Shown in pieces: positions 42,934-51,553 of a DNA stretch of 64,000 nt. The position numbers and the translations under genes are program-made. Position 1 is the stretch's first letter, and each line of letters starts with the position of its first letter. The DNA comes from JAAYFT01 sp036562765 (GTDB lineage Bacteria > Bacillota > Clostridia > Tissierellales > Tissierellaceae), in NCBI GenBank assembly GCA_036562765.1, contig DATCJO010000009.1:120691-184690 (forward strand), written 5' to 3'. The notes beneath the pieces are model-generated. The model was not told the origin of the DNA and made no database searches. It saw nothing but the letters and a program-made list of their open reading frames with translations.

Positions 42934-44355
42934 TTATATTAGCTTGATGTTGAACTTCTTAATTTTATGCTGCAATGTTTGCCTCTTTATACCAAGCTCC
43001 TTTGCAGCCCTTGTTATATTATAGTTATTGTTTTCTAAAGCATTGATTATGAAGTCTTTCTCAACTTCCTCTAGAATTGTTGGCAAACTTTTATCATCTT
43101 TTTCATATGTAAATGGGCTTCGAAGAGGCATACTATTCATAATATGCATTGAAGATATGAAATCCTTCTTATGCAAAACCGTTTCATTTTCATCTACTAT
43201 GTTCATTGCTCCCTCAATTACATTTGCCAACTCCCTTACATTGCCAGGCCAAGTATAATTCATAAAAAGATTCATTACCTCATCTGATATTCTTTTAACT
43301 TTCTTGCCTAACTCCTTATTGAACTTATTTATAAAATGATCAACTAAAATTGGAATATCTTCTTTCCTTTCAGATAAAGGAGGAATTTGAATGAATATTA
43401 CATTTAACCTATAGAAAAGGTCTTTTCTAAGAGTTCCATTTTTTATGCTTTCCAATGGGTGTTCATTTGTTGTAGCAATTATTCTTACATCAACTGGTAT
43501 GTCTTTTGTACCTCCTATTCTTCTAATATATCCTTCTTGTAATACTCTCAATAACTTAGCCTGCAATGGCAAAGACATTGAATTTATCTCATCAAGCATC
43601 AATGTTCCGCCATTGGCTTGCTCAAATATTCCCTCTCTTTCAACAGCTCCTGTAAAACCTCCTTTTTCCGTTCCAAATAATATCCCTTCCAACAATGCCT
43701 CAGGAATTGCTGCACAATTTTGTGCTATAAAAGGCTTATTGGCCCTTATTCCGCCATAATGAATACTTTGTGCAAACAGTTCTTTGCCTGTCCCTGTTTC
43801 ACCATAAATTAAAACACTTGAAGGGGAATTGCTTGCTTTTTTAGCAATTTTCTTTGCTGCTTTAATTGCTTCAGATATGCCAATAATATCTTGAAAATTA
43901 TATCTTTTTATCTTATTTTTAGAATCTTTTGACGATCTCTTAGAATTTAGCGCACTTTGAAGCTTAATTAGCTGATCAGATAAATTTTTAATATGTGTTA
44001 TATTATTTGATATCTCCAGTGCACCAATAATTTCATTATCATCGTTATATAGCGGAATAGTAGAATTTACAGTAGTAATCCTTTGGCCCTTAAAATTTAA
44101 ATAAGTTTGAGTGCTGTTGAGTATTGGTTCACCTGTATGTAAAACCCTAATGAGCGTAGATGTTTCTTCATTTAGGCTTGGAAAAATCTCCAATATGTCT
44201 TTCCCCAATACCTGCTCTTTTTCTAAGCCCTCCAATTTAGCCATAACATCATTGTAAATAATTGTTTTCCTATTTTTATCAATGACATGAATGCCTATAT
44301 CTGCATGATGCAAAATATTTTGCACTAGTATTTTATTTAGATCAACATCTTTCAT
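42934..44355 (-). CDS. Sigma-54-dependent transcriptional activator with PAS domain (RocR-like)
   Basis: A 473-residue regulator: a PAS domain (about 10-125), an AAA+ domain with Walker A GETGTGKE at 185-192, and a Fis-type helix-turn-helix at the C-terminus (NITRAAKELGIKRQTLQHKI). The sigma-54 contact loop, normally GAFTGA, reads GGFTGA at 232-237. The Walker B segment is TLMLDEIN. Its position directly upstream of the sigma-54 promoter of ord, in the same direction, makes it the likely activator of ornithine fermentation; the PAS domain may sense ornithine or another amino acid. It starts 15 nt after pgeF. Confidence 0.92.
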   Translation of the reverse strand: MKDVDLNKILVQNILHHADIGIHVIDKNRKTIIYNDVMAKLEGLEKEQVLGKDILEIFPSLNEETSTLIRVLHTGEPILNSTQTYLNFKGQRITTVNSTIPLYNDDNEIIGALEISNNITHIKNLSDQLIKLQSALNSKRSSKDSKNKIKRYNFQDIIGISEAIKAAKKIAKKASNSPSSVLIYGETGTGKELFAQSIHYGGIRANKPFIAQNCAAIPEALLEGILFGTEKGGFTGAVEREGIFEQANGGTLMLDEINSMSLPLQAKLLRVLQEGYIRRIGGTKDIPVDVRIIATTNEHPLESIKNGTLRKDLFYRLNVIFIQIPPLSERKEDIPILVDHFINKFNKELGKKVKRISDEVMNLFMNYTWPGNVRELANVIEGAMNIVDENETVLHKKDFISSMHIMNSMPLRSPFTYEKDDKSLPTILEEVEKDFIINALENNNYNITRAAKELGIKRQTLQHKIKKFNIKLI

Positions 44356-44370
44356 AATATCATCCTTAAC

Positions 44371-45105
44371 TTAATTCTTTAACATAATAGCTGCTATCAT
44401 TCTATTTTTTGTACCCTTTTCCCTTCTATAAGAATAAAGAGTATCTATGTGGCATGAAGTGCAAAAGTCGCTGTGATAAATATTATTAAAATTTATACCA
44501 GCATTTAATAAATTTATCGTATTTGCACGCCAAAGATTTAAATATGTCTTATCATCTCTTTTAACAAAAATACTGTCATCTGAAAATCTATCCATAAATA
44601 GCTTTTCAACATCTTCTCCTATTTCATAACAGCAAACTCCAATTGAAGGGCCTATTGCAGCAAATATATCATCTAAATCAGTCCTGTAGTATTTCACCAT
44701 TTTATCTACAACTACCTCAACTATGTTGTTTAAGGTTCCCTTCCACCCAGCATGGGCGATTCCTATAACTTTTTTTACATTATCGTAGAAATATATAGGA
44801 ACGCAATCAGCATGAAAGGTGCATAATGCAGTTCCGGGAACATCTGTTATTAGACCATCAGCTTCCATATTTATAATAGTTTTGTTCTCTTGATTGTTTA
44901 TTAATATTACATTTTTACCATGAACTTGTCTGGCTCTGAAAATTCGTTCTACAGGTATATCTAACAATGTGCTTAAATCTTCGAAAATCCTATTTTGATT
45001 CCATCCTATCCTTGAAGAAAATAAGTGGGTAATATCTCCAAATTTATTAAATCCATCAATTTCATAATACAAAATATTATTATAATGCTTTTGTACTATT
45101 CCCAT
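44371..45105 (-). CDS. pgeF: Peptidoglycan editing factor PgeF (YfiH/YlmD, laccase domain)
   Basis: A 244-residue protein of the multicopper-polyphenol-oxidoreductase family. The metal/active-site motifs are CTFHADCVPIYFYD, GIAHAGWKGTLNNIVE and AAIGPSIGVCCYEIG. PgeF removes wrongly incorporated L-Ser stem peptides in E. coli; purine-nucleoside activity has been found in relatives. It lies 2 nt after nrdR, the standard clostridial order. Confidence 0.92.
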   Translation of the reverse strand: MGIVQKHYNNILYYEIDGFNKFGDITHLFSSRIGWNQNRIFEDLSTLLDIPVERIFRARQVHGKNVILINNQENKTIINMEADGLITDVPGTALCTFHADCVPIYFYDNVKKVIGIAHAGWKGTLNNIVEVVVDKMVKYYRTDLDDIFAAIGPSIGVCCYEIGEDVEKLFMDRFSDDSIFVKRDDKTYLNLWRANTINLLNAGINFNNIYHSDFCTSCHIDTLYSYRREKGTKNRMIAAIMLKN

Positions 45106-45107
45106 AG

Positions 45108-45587
45108 CTATCTCCTATTGCTCTTATTATTTTCATCTAATAAATTTTTCAACTCTTCCATAAATGAATTTATATCTGTAAACTGCCTATATACTGAAGC
45201 AAATCTTACATAGGCTACATCATCTACATCTTTTAGTCTATTCATTACCATTTCTCCAATGGCTTTTGATGTAACTTCCTTTTCCATAGAATTATAAAGG
45301 GTCTTTTCTATTTCATCAACAATATTTTCTATAGTTTCCATAGGAACTGGCCTTTTTTCACAAGCCTTTATAATTCCATTCAATATCTTATTCCTATCAA
45401 AAACTTGTCTATTGCCATCTTTCTTTATAACCATAAGAGGGATTTCCTCTATTTTTTCGTAAGTTGTAAATCTCTTACCACATTTAATACATTCCCTTCG
45501 TCTACGAATAGCTTGTCCCTCTTCAGTGGGCCTTGAATCTATTACCTTAGATTCAGGGAATGAACAATAGGGACATCTCATTTTCAC
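45108..45587 (-). CDS. nrdR: Transcriptional repressor NrdR
   Basis: A 159-residue regulator: an N-terminal zinc ribbon (MRCPYCSFPESKVIDSR and RRECIKCGKRF) followed by an ATP-cone domain (MVIKKDGNRQVFDRNKILNG). It represses ribonucleotide reductase genes in response to dATP/ATP. A candidate promoter (TTAGAC, 18 bp, TATAAT) lies in the 57-nt gap after ymxH. Confidence 0.96.
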   Translation of the reverse strand: MKMRCPYCSFPESKVIDSRPTEEGQAIRRRRECIKCGKRFTTYEKIEEIPLMVIKKDGNRQVFDRNKILNGIIKACEKRPVPMETIENIVDEIEKTLYNSMEKEVTSKAIGEMVMNRLKDVDDVAYVRFASVYRQFTDINSFMEELKNLLDENNKSNRR

Positions 45588-45644
45588 ACCTCGCCTTTTA
45601 TCAAGTTCAATTTTATTATATTATATTAATGATTAAATGTCTAA

Positions 45645-45887
45645 CTATACATCCCCTTTATAGTCAACAAGGATAGTATCTGTACCTATTCTTACTATAT
45701 CACTCCATCTAATAATCGTTTCAGAATTTTTCCCAAATAACCCCAATATTTTTCCACCTTCTGAAATTATTAAGGCTTCAACATGGCCTTTTTCCAAATT
45801 TATCTCAAAGTCATCAACAAATCCCATTCGCTCCCCATTATTTATATTGATTATTTCTTTTTCCCTCATTTCTGATAATTTTAACAT
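45645..45887 (-). CDS. YlmC/YmxH family sporulation protein (PRC barrel)
   Basis: An 80-residue PRC-barrel protein (LKLSEMREKEIININNGERM, then EALIISEGGKILGLFG). Members are linked to sporulation by genome context and Bacillus expression data, but the molecular role is unknown. The frame extends to 45953; AGAGGTGGGATT just before the ATG at 45887 decides the start. That ribosome site is paired in a long inverted repeat (separate entry). Confidence 0.88.
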   Translation of the reverse strand: MLKLSEMREKEIININNGERMGFVDDFEINLEKGHVEALIISEGGKILGLFGKNSETIIRWSDIVRIGTDTILVDYKGDV

Positions 45888-45969
45888 AATCCCACCTCTT
45901 TTCATATTATACCCTACTAATTTATATATAAAATCAGGGTATAAATATGACAAGAATTTGGTGGGATTA
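45887..45969 (-). repeat. Long imperfect inverted repeat between sigG and ymxH covering the ymxH ribosome site
   Basis: Outer arms are a perfect 10-bp pair (TAATCCCACC, 45887-45896; complement 45960-45969). Inside are TCTTTTCATAT matching TCTTGTCATAT at 10 of 11 positions, then the perfect 8-bp pair TATACCCT/AGGGTATA (45908-45915, 45936-45943). Folded, about 28 bp would pair around a 20-nt loop with two small bulges. In the mRNA the 3' arm contains AGAGGTGGG, the ymxH ribosome site. Confidence 0.7.
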
Positions 45970-45974
45970 AGGCA

Positions 45975-46748
45975 TTAAATATATTTTCTCATCTGCCTTA
46001 AGGCATGCTTTTCTAACCTAGAAACTTGAGCTTGAGAAATTCCTATTTCCTCCGCTACTTCCATCTGAGTTTTACCTTCAAAAAATCTCAACTTAATAAT
46101 CTGCTTTTCTCTGCTGTTTAGCTTTTCCATTGCTTCCCTTAGCGCTATTTTACTTAACCAAACTTCATCTTCAGCCTTTTCGTCCTTAACCTGATCCATT
46201 ACATAAATTGCATCACCACTGTCATGGTATATTGGTTCAAATAAGGAAACTGGTTCCTGTATTGCCTCCAAAGCAAATACAACTTCTTCTTTAGGTATAT
46301 CTAGCTCTTCTGCTATTTCATATATAGTTGGTTCCTTTGAATTCCTATTTATCAGTTGTTCTCTTGCTTGTAAAGCTCTATATGCAATATCCCTTAAGGA
46401 TCGAGATACCCTTATGGAATTATTATCCCTTAAATATCTCCTTATCTCGCCTATAATCATTGGCACTGCATAGGTAGAAAATCTAACATTTTGATTCAAG
46501 TCAAAATTATCTATAGCTTTAATTAAACCAATACAGCCTACTTGAAATAAATCATCTACATGTTCTCCTCTACGATTAAATCTTTGTATAATGCTGAGTA
46601 CAAGCCTTAAGTTCCCTTGAATAAACTTATCTCTAGCTTCCTTATCTCCCGCCTTTATTTTAACAAATAATTCTTGCATTTCCTCATTAGAAAGTACTGG
46701 AAGCTTTGATGTATTTACTCCACAGATTTCTACTTTTGATACATGCAT
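45975..46748 (-). CDS. sigG: RNA polymerase sporulation sigma factor SigG
   Basis: A 257-residue sigma-70-family factor without pro-sequence. VDDLFQVGCIGLIKAIDNFD (region 2), FSTYAVPMIIGEIRRYLRDN and the region 4 helix QMEVAEEIGISQAQVSRLEK are nearly identical in style to other SigG proteins. It directs late forespore transcription. It follows sigE by 97 nt, which leaves room for a forespore (SigF/SigG) promoter, though I could not place one with confidence. Confidence 0.96.
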   Translation of the reverse strand: MHVSKVEICGVNTSKLPVLSNEEMQELFVKIKAGDKEARDKFIQGNLRLVLSIIQRFNRRGEHVDDLFQVGCIGLIKAIDNFDLNQNVRFSTYAVPMIIGEIRRYLRDNNSIRVSRSLRDIAYRALQAREQLINRNSKEPTIYEIAEELDIPKEEVVFALEAIQEPVSLFEPIYHDSGDAIYVMDQVKDEKAEDEVWLSKIALREAMEKLNSREKQIIKLRFFEGKTQMEVAEEIGISQAQVSRLEKHALRQMRKYI

Positions 46749-46845
46749 TTACATTCATCCTTTCACGCTGTATTGCCCCTTTCGTTATAAAATTATTGCC
46801 TTCAACATTATTTTTATTCAAAAAAATATTTACATTGAAACCATT

Positions 46846-47562
46846 TTACATTTGCTTTACCATTTCTTTTCTCAACCTTTTTATTATCCTTTTTTCAAGC
46901 CTTGATATATAAGACTGGGAAATACCCAATAAATCAGCAACTTCCTTTTGAGTTTTTTCTTTTCCAGTATGTAATCCAAATCTAAGCTCTATTATCATTC
47001 TTTCTCTACCTGACAACTTACTTATTGCTTGATTAAGCAATACTCTGTCTATTTCAGATTCGATATTTTTAAAAATAATATCTCCATCAGTTCCAAGAAT
47101 ATCAGATAATAAAAGCTCATTACCATCCCAGTCAGTATTTAAAGGCTCATCAAGGGAAATCTCTGCTTTAGTTTTGCTTGTTCTCCTTAAGTACATCAAT
47201 ATTTCATTTTCTATGCACTTTGAAGCATAGGTTGCTAATTTAATGTTTTTATCTGGTTCAAAAGTATTCACAGCCTTAATTAGCCCAATTGTTCCAATTG
47301 ATATTAAGTCTTCAATGGAGACCTTTGTGTTTTCAAATTTTCTTGCAATATAGACAACTAATCTTAAATTCCTCTCAATTAATATTGATTTTACCGATTC
47401 ATCTTCTTTCATTAAGGAAAGATAATAGTCCTCTTCTTCCGGAGAAAGTGGCGGTGGCAATATTTCTCCACTGCCTATATAATAAATAGTTTTTATTATA
47501 TTAAACTTGCCTAATACTTTATATAAAATAATCTTTATTCTAAATTTCATTTTTTTCAACAT
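46846..47562 (-). CDS. sigE: RNA polymerase sporulation sigma factor pro-SigE
   Basis: A 238-residue mother-cell sigma factor. The N-terminus carries a membrane-binding pro-sequence ending near YYIGSGEILPPPLS, close to the SpoIIGA cleavage region of B. subtilis pro-SigE. Regions 2 and 4 (SIGTIGLIKAVNTFEPDK, GISQSYISRLEKRIIKRLRK) are typical. It overlaps spoIIGA by 23 bp, so precursor and protease are made together. Confidence 0.97.
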   Translation of the reverse strand: MLKKMKFRIKIILYKVLGKFNIIKTIYYIGSGEILPPPLSPEEEDYYLSLMKEDESVKSILIERNLRLVVYIARKFENTKVSIEDLISIGTIGLIKAVNTFEPDKNIKLATYASKCIENEILMYLRRTSKTKAEISLDEPLNTDWDGNELLLSDILGTDGDIIFKNIESEIDRVLLNQAISKLSGRERMIIELRFGLHTGKEKTQKEVADLLGISQSYISRLEKRIIKRLRKEMVKQM

Positions 47563-48466
47563 CTACATTCCCCCTATTTAAAATTTCTTGGCTAAGCAAC
47601 CCCTTATAATGGTCATCTGATGATATCCTTCCATTATATATTCCAATAATTACATCACTACATATTAAATAAGTTTCATCTTTTTTTATCTCTACATAAT
47701 CAGGCCTAAATCCCAATAAAATTCCCCTTTTTGAACCAATACTCTTAAAAGGAATTATTCTAATGATATTTTTTTCTGGTAGATTTTCTACAGCACTTTG
47801 AATTTCAATTAGGTTATCTTCATTATTATGTTCAAATAATTCCCTTAATGCAGAGGGAGTTAAATTTTTTATAATTTCATATTCGACAATAAATACAGGC
47901 AATCTAGTTAATGGTTCAGTCAGCGAATTTCCTGTATCTAGTAATGCTGTAAGGGAAGAAAATTTATTATCAAAATATATAGTTACTTCATATAACTCCT
48001 TTTCCTTTAAAGCTTTTTCATGGAAATAATCGAATATATTTTTAATAAGAACTCCTCCTAGCCCTATTCCTAACACAAGGTATCTAGCAGAAAATTCTTT
48101 TATTGAAATATTTTTTGTCAACAGATTATAATTGCTTTGTAACAAATAATACATTCCAATACTTGCACCAGCAAAAATAAAAGAAACAAGATAAAATCCA
48201 AATAGCTGTTTTACATATAACTTTATGGATTTTGAATTAAATGCTATTTTTACAATAATAATTGATATTATTATTTTTATAAAGAAATTTGTAAGGAACC
48301 TTATTGAAGGTATGAATAATGCAAAGGGATATAATGCCGATAAAAAAGAAGCAATTAAAATTCTTTTATTGCTTACCTTAGTTTTTGTGATTATTCTTGT
48401 TATATGCAAAATCGTAAAGTTTATCAGAAAATTTTCTAAGAATAAATACTCAGCTATGACATACAA
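47540..48466 (-). CDS. spoIIGA: Sigma-E processing peptidase SpoIIGA
   Basis: A 308-residue protein with about five N-terminal membrane helices and a C-terminal aspartic-protease-like domain. The catalytic Asp is in LTALLDTGNSLTEPLTRLPV. It activates pro-SigE after the spore septum forms. AGGAGGAATTT precedes the ATG, and a wide-spaced spoIIG-type promoter lies upstream. Confidence 0.95.
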   Translation of the reverse strand: MYVIAEYLFLENFLINFTILHITRIITKTKVSNKRILIASFLSALYPFALFIPSIRFLTNFFIKIIISIIIVKIAFNSKSIKLYVKQLFGFYLVSFIFAGASIGMYYLLQSNYNLLTKNISIKEFSARYLVLGIGLGGVLIKNIFDYFHEKALKEKELYEVTIYFDNKFSSLTALLDTGNSLTEPLTRLPVFIVEYEIIKNLTPSALRELFEHNNEDNLIEIQSAVENLPEKNIIRIIPFKSIGSKRGILLGFRPDYVEIKKDETYLICSDVIIGIYNGRISSDDHYKGLLSQEILNRGNVDVEKNEI

Positions 48467-48521
48467 ATAAATTCCTCCTATAATTATATAAACTTAGTAC
48501 TTATTCTATTCTTTTATATTT

Positions 48522-48554
48522 ATTATAGGACATAAATTCTAAATTTTTTGTCAA
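48522..48554 (-). promoter_or_regulatory. spoIIG-type promoter with 21-bp spacer and overlapping 0A-like box
   Basis: On the minus strand a perfect TTGACA (48554-48549) and TATAAT (48527-48522) are 21 bp apart, too far for ordinary sigma-A use. The B. subtilis spoIIG promoter has the same design (22 bp) and needs Spo0A-P. The plus strand reads TTTGTCAAT across the -35 box, 7 of 9 matches to a 0A box (TTTGTCGAA). Confidence 0.65.
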
Positions 48555-48565
48555 TTTATAGGCAA

Positions 48566-48599
48566 TAAAAAAAACGTATCTCTACAAAAGATACGTTTT
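48566..48599 (-). terminator. Terminator of ftsZ
   Basis: Perfect 11-bp arms (AAAACGTATCT and complement) with a 7-nt loop are followed by eight or more Ts on the minus strand, directly after ftsZ. It separates the dcw cluster from spoIIGA. Confidence 0.92.
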
Positions 48600-48604
48600 T
48601 TCAT

Positions 48605-49684
48605 TTAATTTGATTTCTTATCTCTTCTTCTCAAGAAAACTGGAATGTCTAATTCATCATCAACGCTAGCAGCAACTTGACTTTTAGCATCTACTTTATT
48701 CAAAGTTTCCTTCTTCTTTTGTTGATTTACATCGTCAAAGCCAGTTGCTATTACTGTTATTTTAATTTCATCTTTTAGGCTTTCATCTATGCCTGCTCCA
48801 AATATTATGTATGCATCTTTATCAACAGCAGCCCTAATCAAATCAGCTGCTTCATTTACTTCAAATATTCCCATATCAGGTCCACCAGTGATGTTTAATA
48901 ATACAGATTTTGCTCCATCTATTGAAGTTTCCAATAGTGGCGATTTAATTGCTAGTTTCGCAGCTTCTGTTGCCCTATTTTCACCTGAAGCTCTTCCAAT
49001 TCCCATATGGGCAATTCCTTTGCCTTGCATTACAGTTTTAACATCCGCAAAGTCCAAATTGATAAGATTAGGAACTGCTATTAAATCTGATATGCCTTGA
49101 ATGCCTTGCTTTAGCACTTCATCAGCCATCATGAATGCTTCAAGCATAGTGGTTTTCTTATCTGCAATTTGTAAAAGCCTATCATTTGGAATAATAACCA
49201 AAGTATCAACTTTAGTTTTTAACTGTTCAATACCTTGTTCAGCATGCTTCGCCCTTCTAGGACCTTCGAAGCTAAATGGCTTTGTAACAACACCTACTGT
49301 GAGGATGCCTAATTCCTTTGCAATTTCAGCTACAATTGGTGCAGCACCTGTACCAGTTCCTCCCCCCATACCTGCTGTAATAAATACCATATCTGCTCCT
49401 TTCAAAACTTCTGCTATTTCATTTCTATTCTCTTCTGCAGCTTTAGCTCCTATTTCTGGATTCGCACCTGCACCTAAACCACGAGTTAGTTTTTCACCAA
49501 TTTGAAGTTTTATATCTGCCTTAGAAGAATTAAGGGCTTGCTTGTCAGTATTTAAGGCAATGAAATCTACTCCCCTTACTCCACATTCAACCATCCTATT
49601 AACAGCGTTGTTACCTCCACCCCCAACCCCTAGGACTTTAATCTTCGCAAATTGGTCAACATCCACATCAAAATCAAACATCAT
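48605..49684 (-). CDS. ftsZ: Cell division protein FtsZ
   Basis: A 359-residue tubulin-like GTPase. The start reads KIKVLGVGGGGNNAVNRMVE, the tubulin signature is AGMGGGTGTGAAPIVAEIAK, and the short C-terminal tail ends DELDIPVFLRRRDKKSN, the peptide that binds membrane anchors such as SepF, EzrA or FtsA. ftsA is not next to it. Two adjacent ATGs follow AAGGGGGAAAA; the second (49681) is equally possible. Confidence 0.98.
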   Translation of the reverse strand: MMFDFDVDVDQFAKIKVLGVGGGGNNAVNRMVECGVRGVDFIALNTDKQALNSSKADIKLQIGEKLTRGLGAGANPEIGAKAAEENRNEIAEVLKGADMVFITAGMGGGTGTGAAPIVAEIAKELGILTVGVVTKPFSFEGPRRAKHAEQGIEQLKTKVDTLVIIPNDRLLQIADKKTTMLEAFMMADEVLKQGIQGISDLIAVPNLINLDFADVKTVMQGKGIAHMGIGRASGENRATEAAKLAIKSPLLETSIDGAKSVLLNITGGPDMGIFEVNEAADLIRAAVDKDAYIIFGAGIDESLKDEIKITVIATGFDDVNQQKKKETLNKVDAKSQVAASVDDELDIPVFLRRRDKKSN

Positions 49685-49734
49685 TTTTCCCCCTTATCTT
49701 AAAATAGCTTATCCTTCTTTAATTAAACAGTATC

Positions 49735-50079
49735 TTAATTAGACTTTTTGCCTTTGAATAACAAAATCCTTCTAATTTTAGCAAAATTTTCAAAAAGCCT
49801 ACCACCAAATGTAAAAATAGCGGCATAATAAAGAGGAACTCCTAATCTGTCGCCAAGATATGCCAAAAAAGCTGCCAAAATTGCATTTCCAAAAAAACCA
49901 GAAAGAAATATTCTTATGTTAAAATTGTTTTCTAGATTTGACCTGATACCGCCAAAGACAGAATCTAAGCAAGCTAAAATTGCTACTGAAACGTAAAGTG
50001 AATAGCTTGTATCATAAGTATAAGGTAAAAGAAAGCCAATTACAACTCCCAATAAAATTCCAATTAACGCAAAAAACAA
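49735..50079 (-). CDS. sbp: Small basic protein Sbp family (DUF1290)
   Basis: A 114-residue membrane protein with three helices (MFFALIGILLGVVIGFLLPY, YVSVAILACLDSVFGGIRS, LSGFFGNAILAAFLAYLGD). This matches Sbp of the Bacillus dcw cluster, found in the same place between ylxX and ftsZ. Function unknown. Confidence 0.88.
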   Translation of the reverse strand: MFFALIGILLGVVIGFLLPYTYDTSYSLYVSVAILACLDSVFGGIRSNLENNFNIRIFLSGFFGNAILAAFLAYLGDRLGVPLYYAAIFTFGGRLFENFAKIRRILLFKGKKSN

Positions 50080-50081
50080 AC

Positions 50082-50804
50082 TTAATCATCCTCTCCCACG
50101 GGTTTCGCATACCTAAATTCAAAATCCCCATTATACGCTGGAATATAAATAGAATCTTCTATGGTAGTTTCAAAACCAATATTATAAATTTTCAGCAAAT
50201 CCCCATATGTCCCTGGTGCATTAACTGCTGCATATAAAACTTTTGGGTCACCTATGGCTTTAATAATAAATGGAGTAGCAGAACTTCTGCCATTTATCCT
50301 GATAATTGGTCCACCGCATTTAATTTCAGATGTGGCAACTACTCTTTCATTATTAACGCTTATAGCTTCAGCGCCTGCCCTTCTTAAATCATTTATTATG
50401 TTTAAAATGTCTACATCATGTATAACATCTTCATTTAAATCATATCCAAAAGGTCTTTCTTCTGGGTTATCATACATCTTTATTATAATACCAGGACCTT
50501 CAAGGGCAGTTTTCCCAGCAAGTATTTTATTATGCTTTATATCATCTAATAAAACATTTATGATATTGTCATCGCCTTTTGCGATGTTTTCAAGTATTGC
50601 TAGCTGTTCTTGTTTTACTTTTAATGTATTGTTTAGTTCAGCTATTTCATTATTTAAAGAGTTTATTTCATCTTTCATCGATTGCAGAGTCCTTACTGTA
50701 ACAGGAGTGATTGTTTCTAGCTTCATTTTTATTTGAGTAGATATAAAGATTCCTATCATAATGCTAAATAATGTCAGGATGATTTTAGGATTTTGACTCT
50801 TCAT
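50082..50804 (-). CDS. ylxX: DUF881 protein (YlxX-like)
   Basis: A 240-residue protein: one N-terminal membrane helix, a coiled coil (SMKDEINSLNNEIAELNNTL), then the DUF881 domain (LEGPGIIIKMYD, INDLRRAGAEAISVNNERVV, FIIKAIGDPKVLYAAVNAPG). It is a paralogue of the next gene; both are extracytoplasmic and of unknown function. Order divIB-ylxW-ylxX-sbp is as in B. subtilis. Confidence 0.88.
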   Translation of the reverse strand: MKSQNPKIILTLFSIMIGIFISTQIKMKLETITPVTVRTLQSMKDEINSLNNEIAELNNTLKVKQEQLAILENIAKGDDNIINVLLDDIKHNKILAGKTALEGPGIIIKMYDNPEERPFGYDLNEDVIHDVDILNIINDLRRAGAEAISVNNERVVATSEIKCGGPIIRINGRSSATPFIIKAIGDPKVLYAAVNAPGTYGDLLKIYNIGFETTIEDSIYIPAYNGDFEFRYAKPVGEDD

Positions 50805-50816
50805 AAAATCACCCCA

Positions 50817-51545
50817 TTAGTCCTGGTTCTCTTCCACAGGTTTAGCATAAATAAATTCCTTGACTTTTCTAGATTTTGGTATCCTGATATTGTTTTCCTT
50901 GTATACTTGAACCAAATAATCATAATTCCTTAGAATTGTTACTATTCCTCCTTTAATATTTAATGCTGACTCTAATGTATCAGGCGGTCCTATAGCCTTT
51001 ATAACAATTGGAGGACTAGTTGATACGCCATTTATTTCAATGTGATTTCCTGCCTTCTCAATTTCTGTAAAGGATGTATATCTTTGGTCGTTGATAGAAA
51101 TTGCTTCTGCATCTGCTGCATTCAATACAGATATTACCTGTAATACTAAATCCAACTCATCTATGATGCTATAACCTTCTCCATACTCTAAATCTACTGG
51201 TGGGTCATGTATCTCAATAACAACTCCTGGTCCTTCTAAGTCTAAATATCCTGCCAGCATCCTATATTTCATTGTATCATTATATAAGCTTTCAGCATAC
51301 TTATTTTTATCTATTTCGTTCATTTCATATTGTTTAATTTTAGTTTCCAGTTCATCAACTTGATTTAATAGTAAATCCCTTTCATTTTGAAGCTTTTTAA
51401 GTTCTGTAGCAAGTTGCTGAGCCCTTTGAGTTGGTAAAATGCCTTCACCTACAGTTTTATTTACAGTCTTAAATTGAATAGATACTATAATTCCAAGAAA
51501 AATAGACACAAGCATTAATGCCAAATATTCCTTATATTTTTTCAT
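50817..51545 (-). CDS. ylxW: DUF881 protein (YlxW-like)
   Basis: A 242-residue paralogue of the neighbouring YlxX-like protein, with the same plan: membrane helix, coiled coil (LKKLQNERDLLLNQVDELET) and DUF881 domain (LEGPGVVIEIHD, NAADAEAISINDQRYT, IVIKAIGPPDTLESALNI). It lies 8 nt after divIB. Conservation next to division genes suggests a role at the septum, still undefined. Confidence 0.88.
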   Translation of the reverse strand: MKKYKEYLALMLVSIFLGIIVSIQFKTVNKTVGEGILPTQRAQQLATELKKLQNERDLLLNQVDELETKIKQYEMNEIDKNKYAESLYNDTMKYRMLAGYLDLEGPGVVIEIHDPPVDLEYGEGYSIIDELDLVLQVISVLNAADAEAISINDQRYTSFTEIEKAGNHIEINGVSTSPPIVIKAIGPPDTLESALNIKGGIVTILRNYDYLVQVYKENNIRIPKSRKVKEFIYAKPVEENQD

Positions 51546-51553
51546 TTACCATC

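Noticed and set aside
48789..49505. Plus-strand frames opposite ftsZ
   Set aside because: They mirror the ftsZ codons (Pro/Ala/Ser-rich translation) and have no initiation signal.
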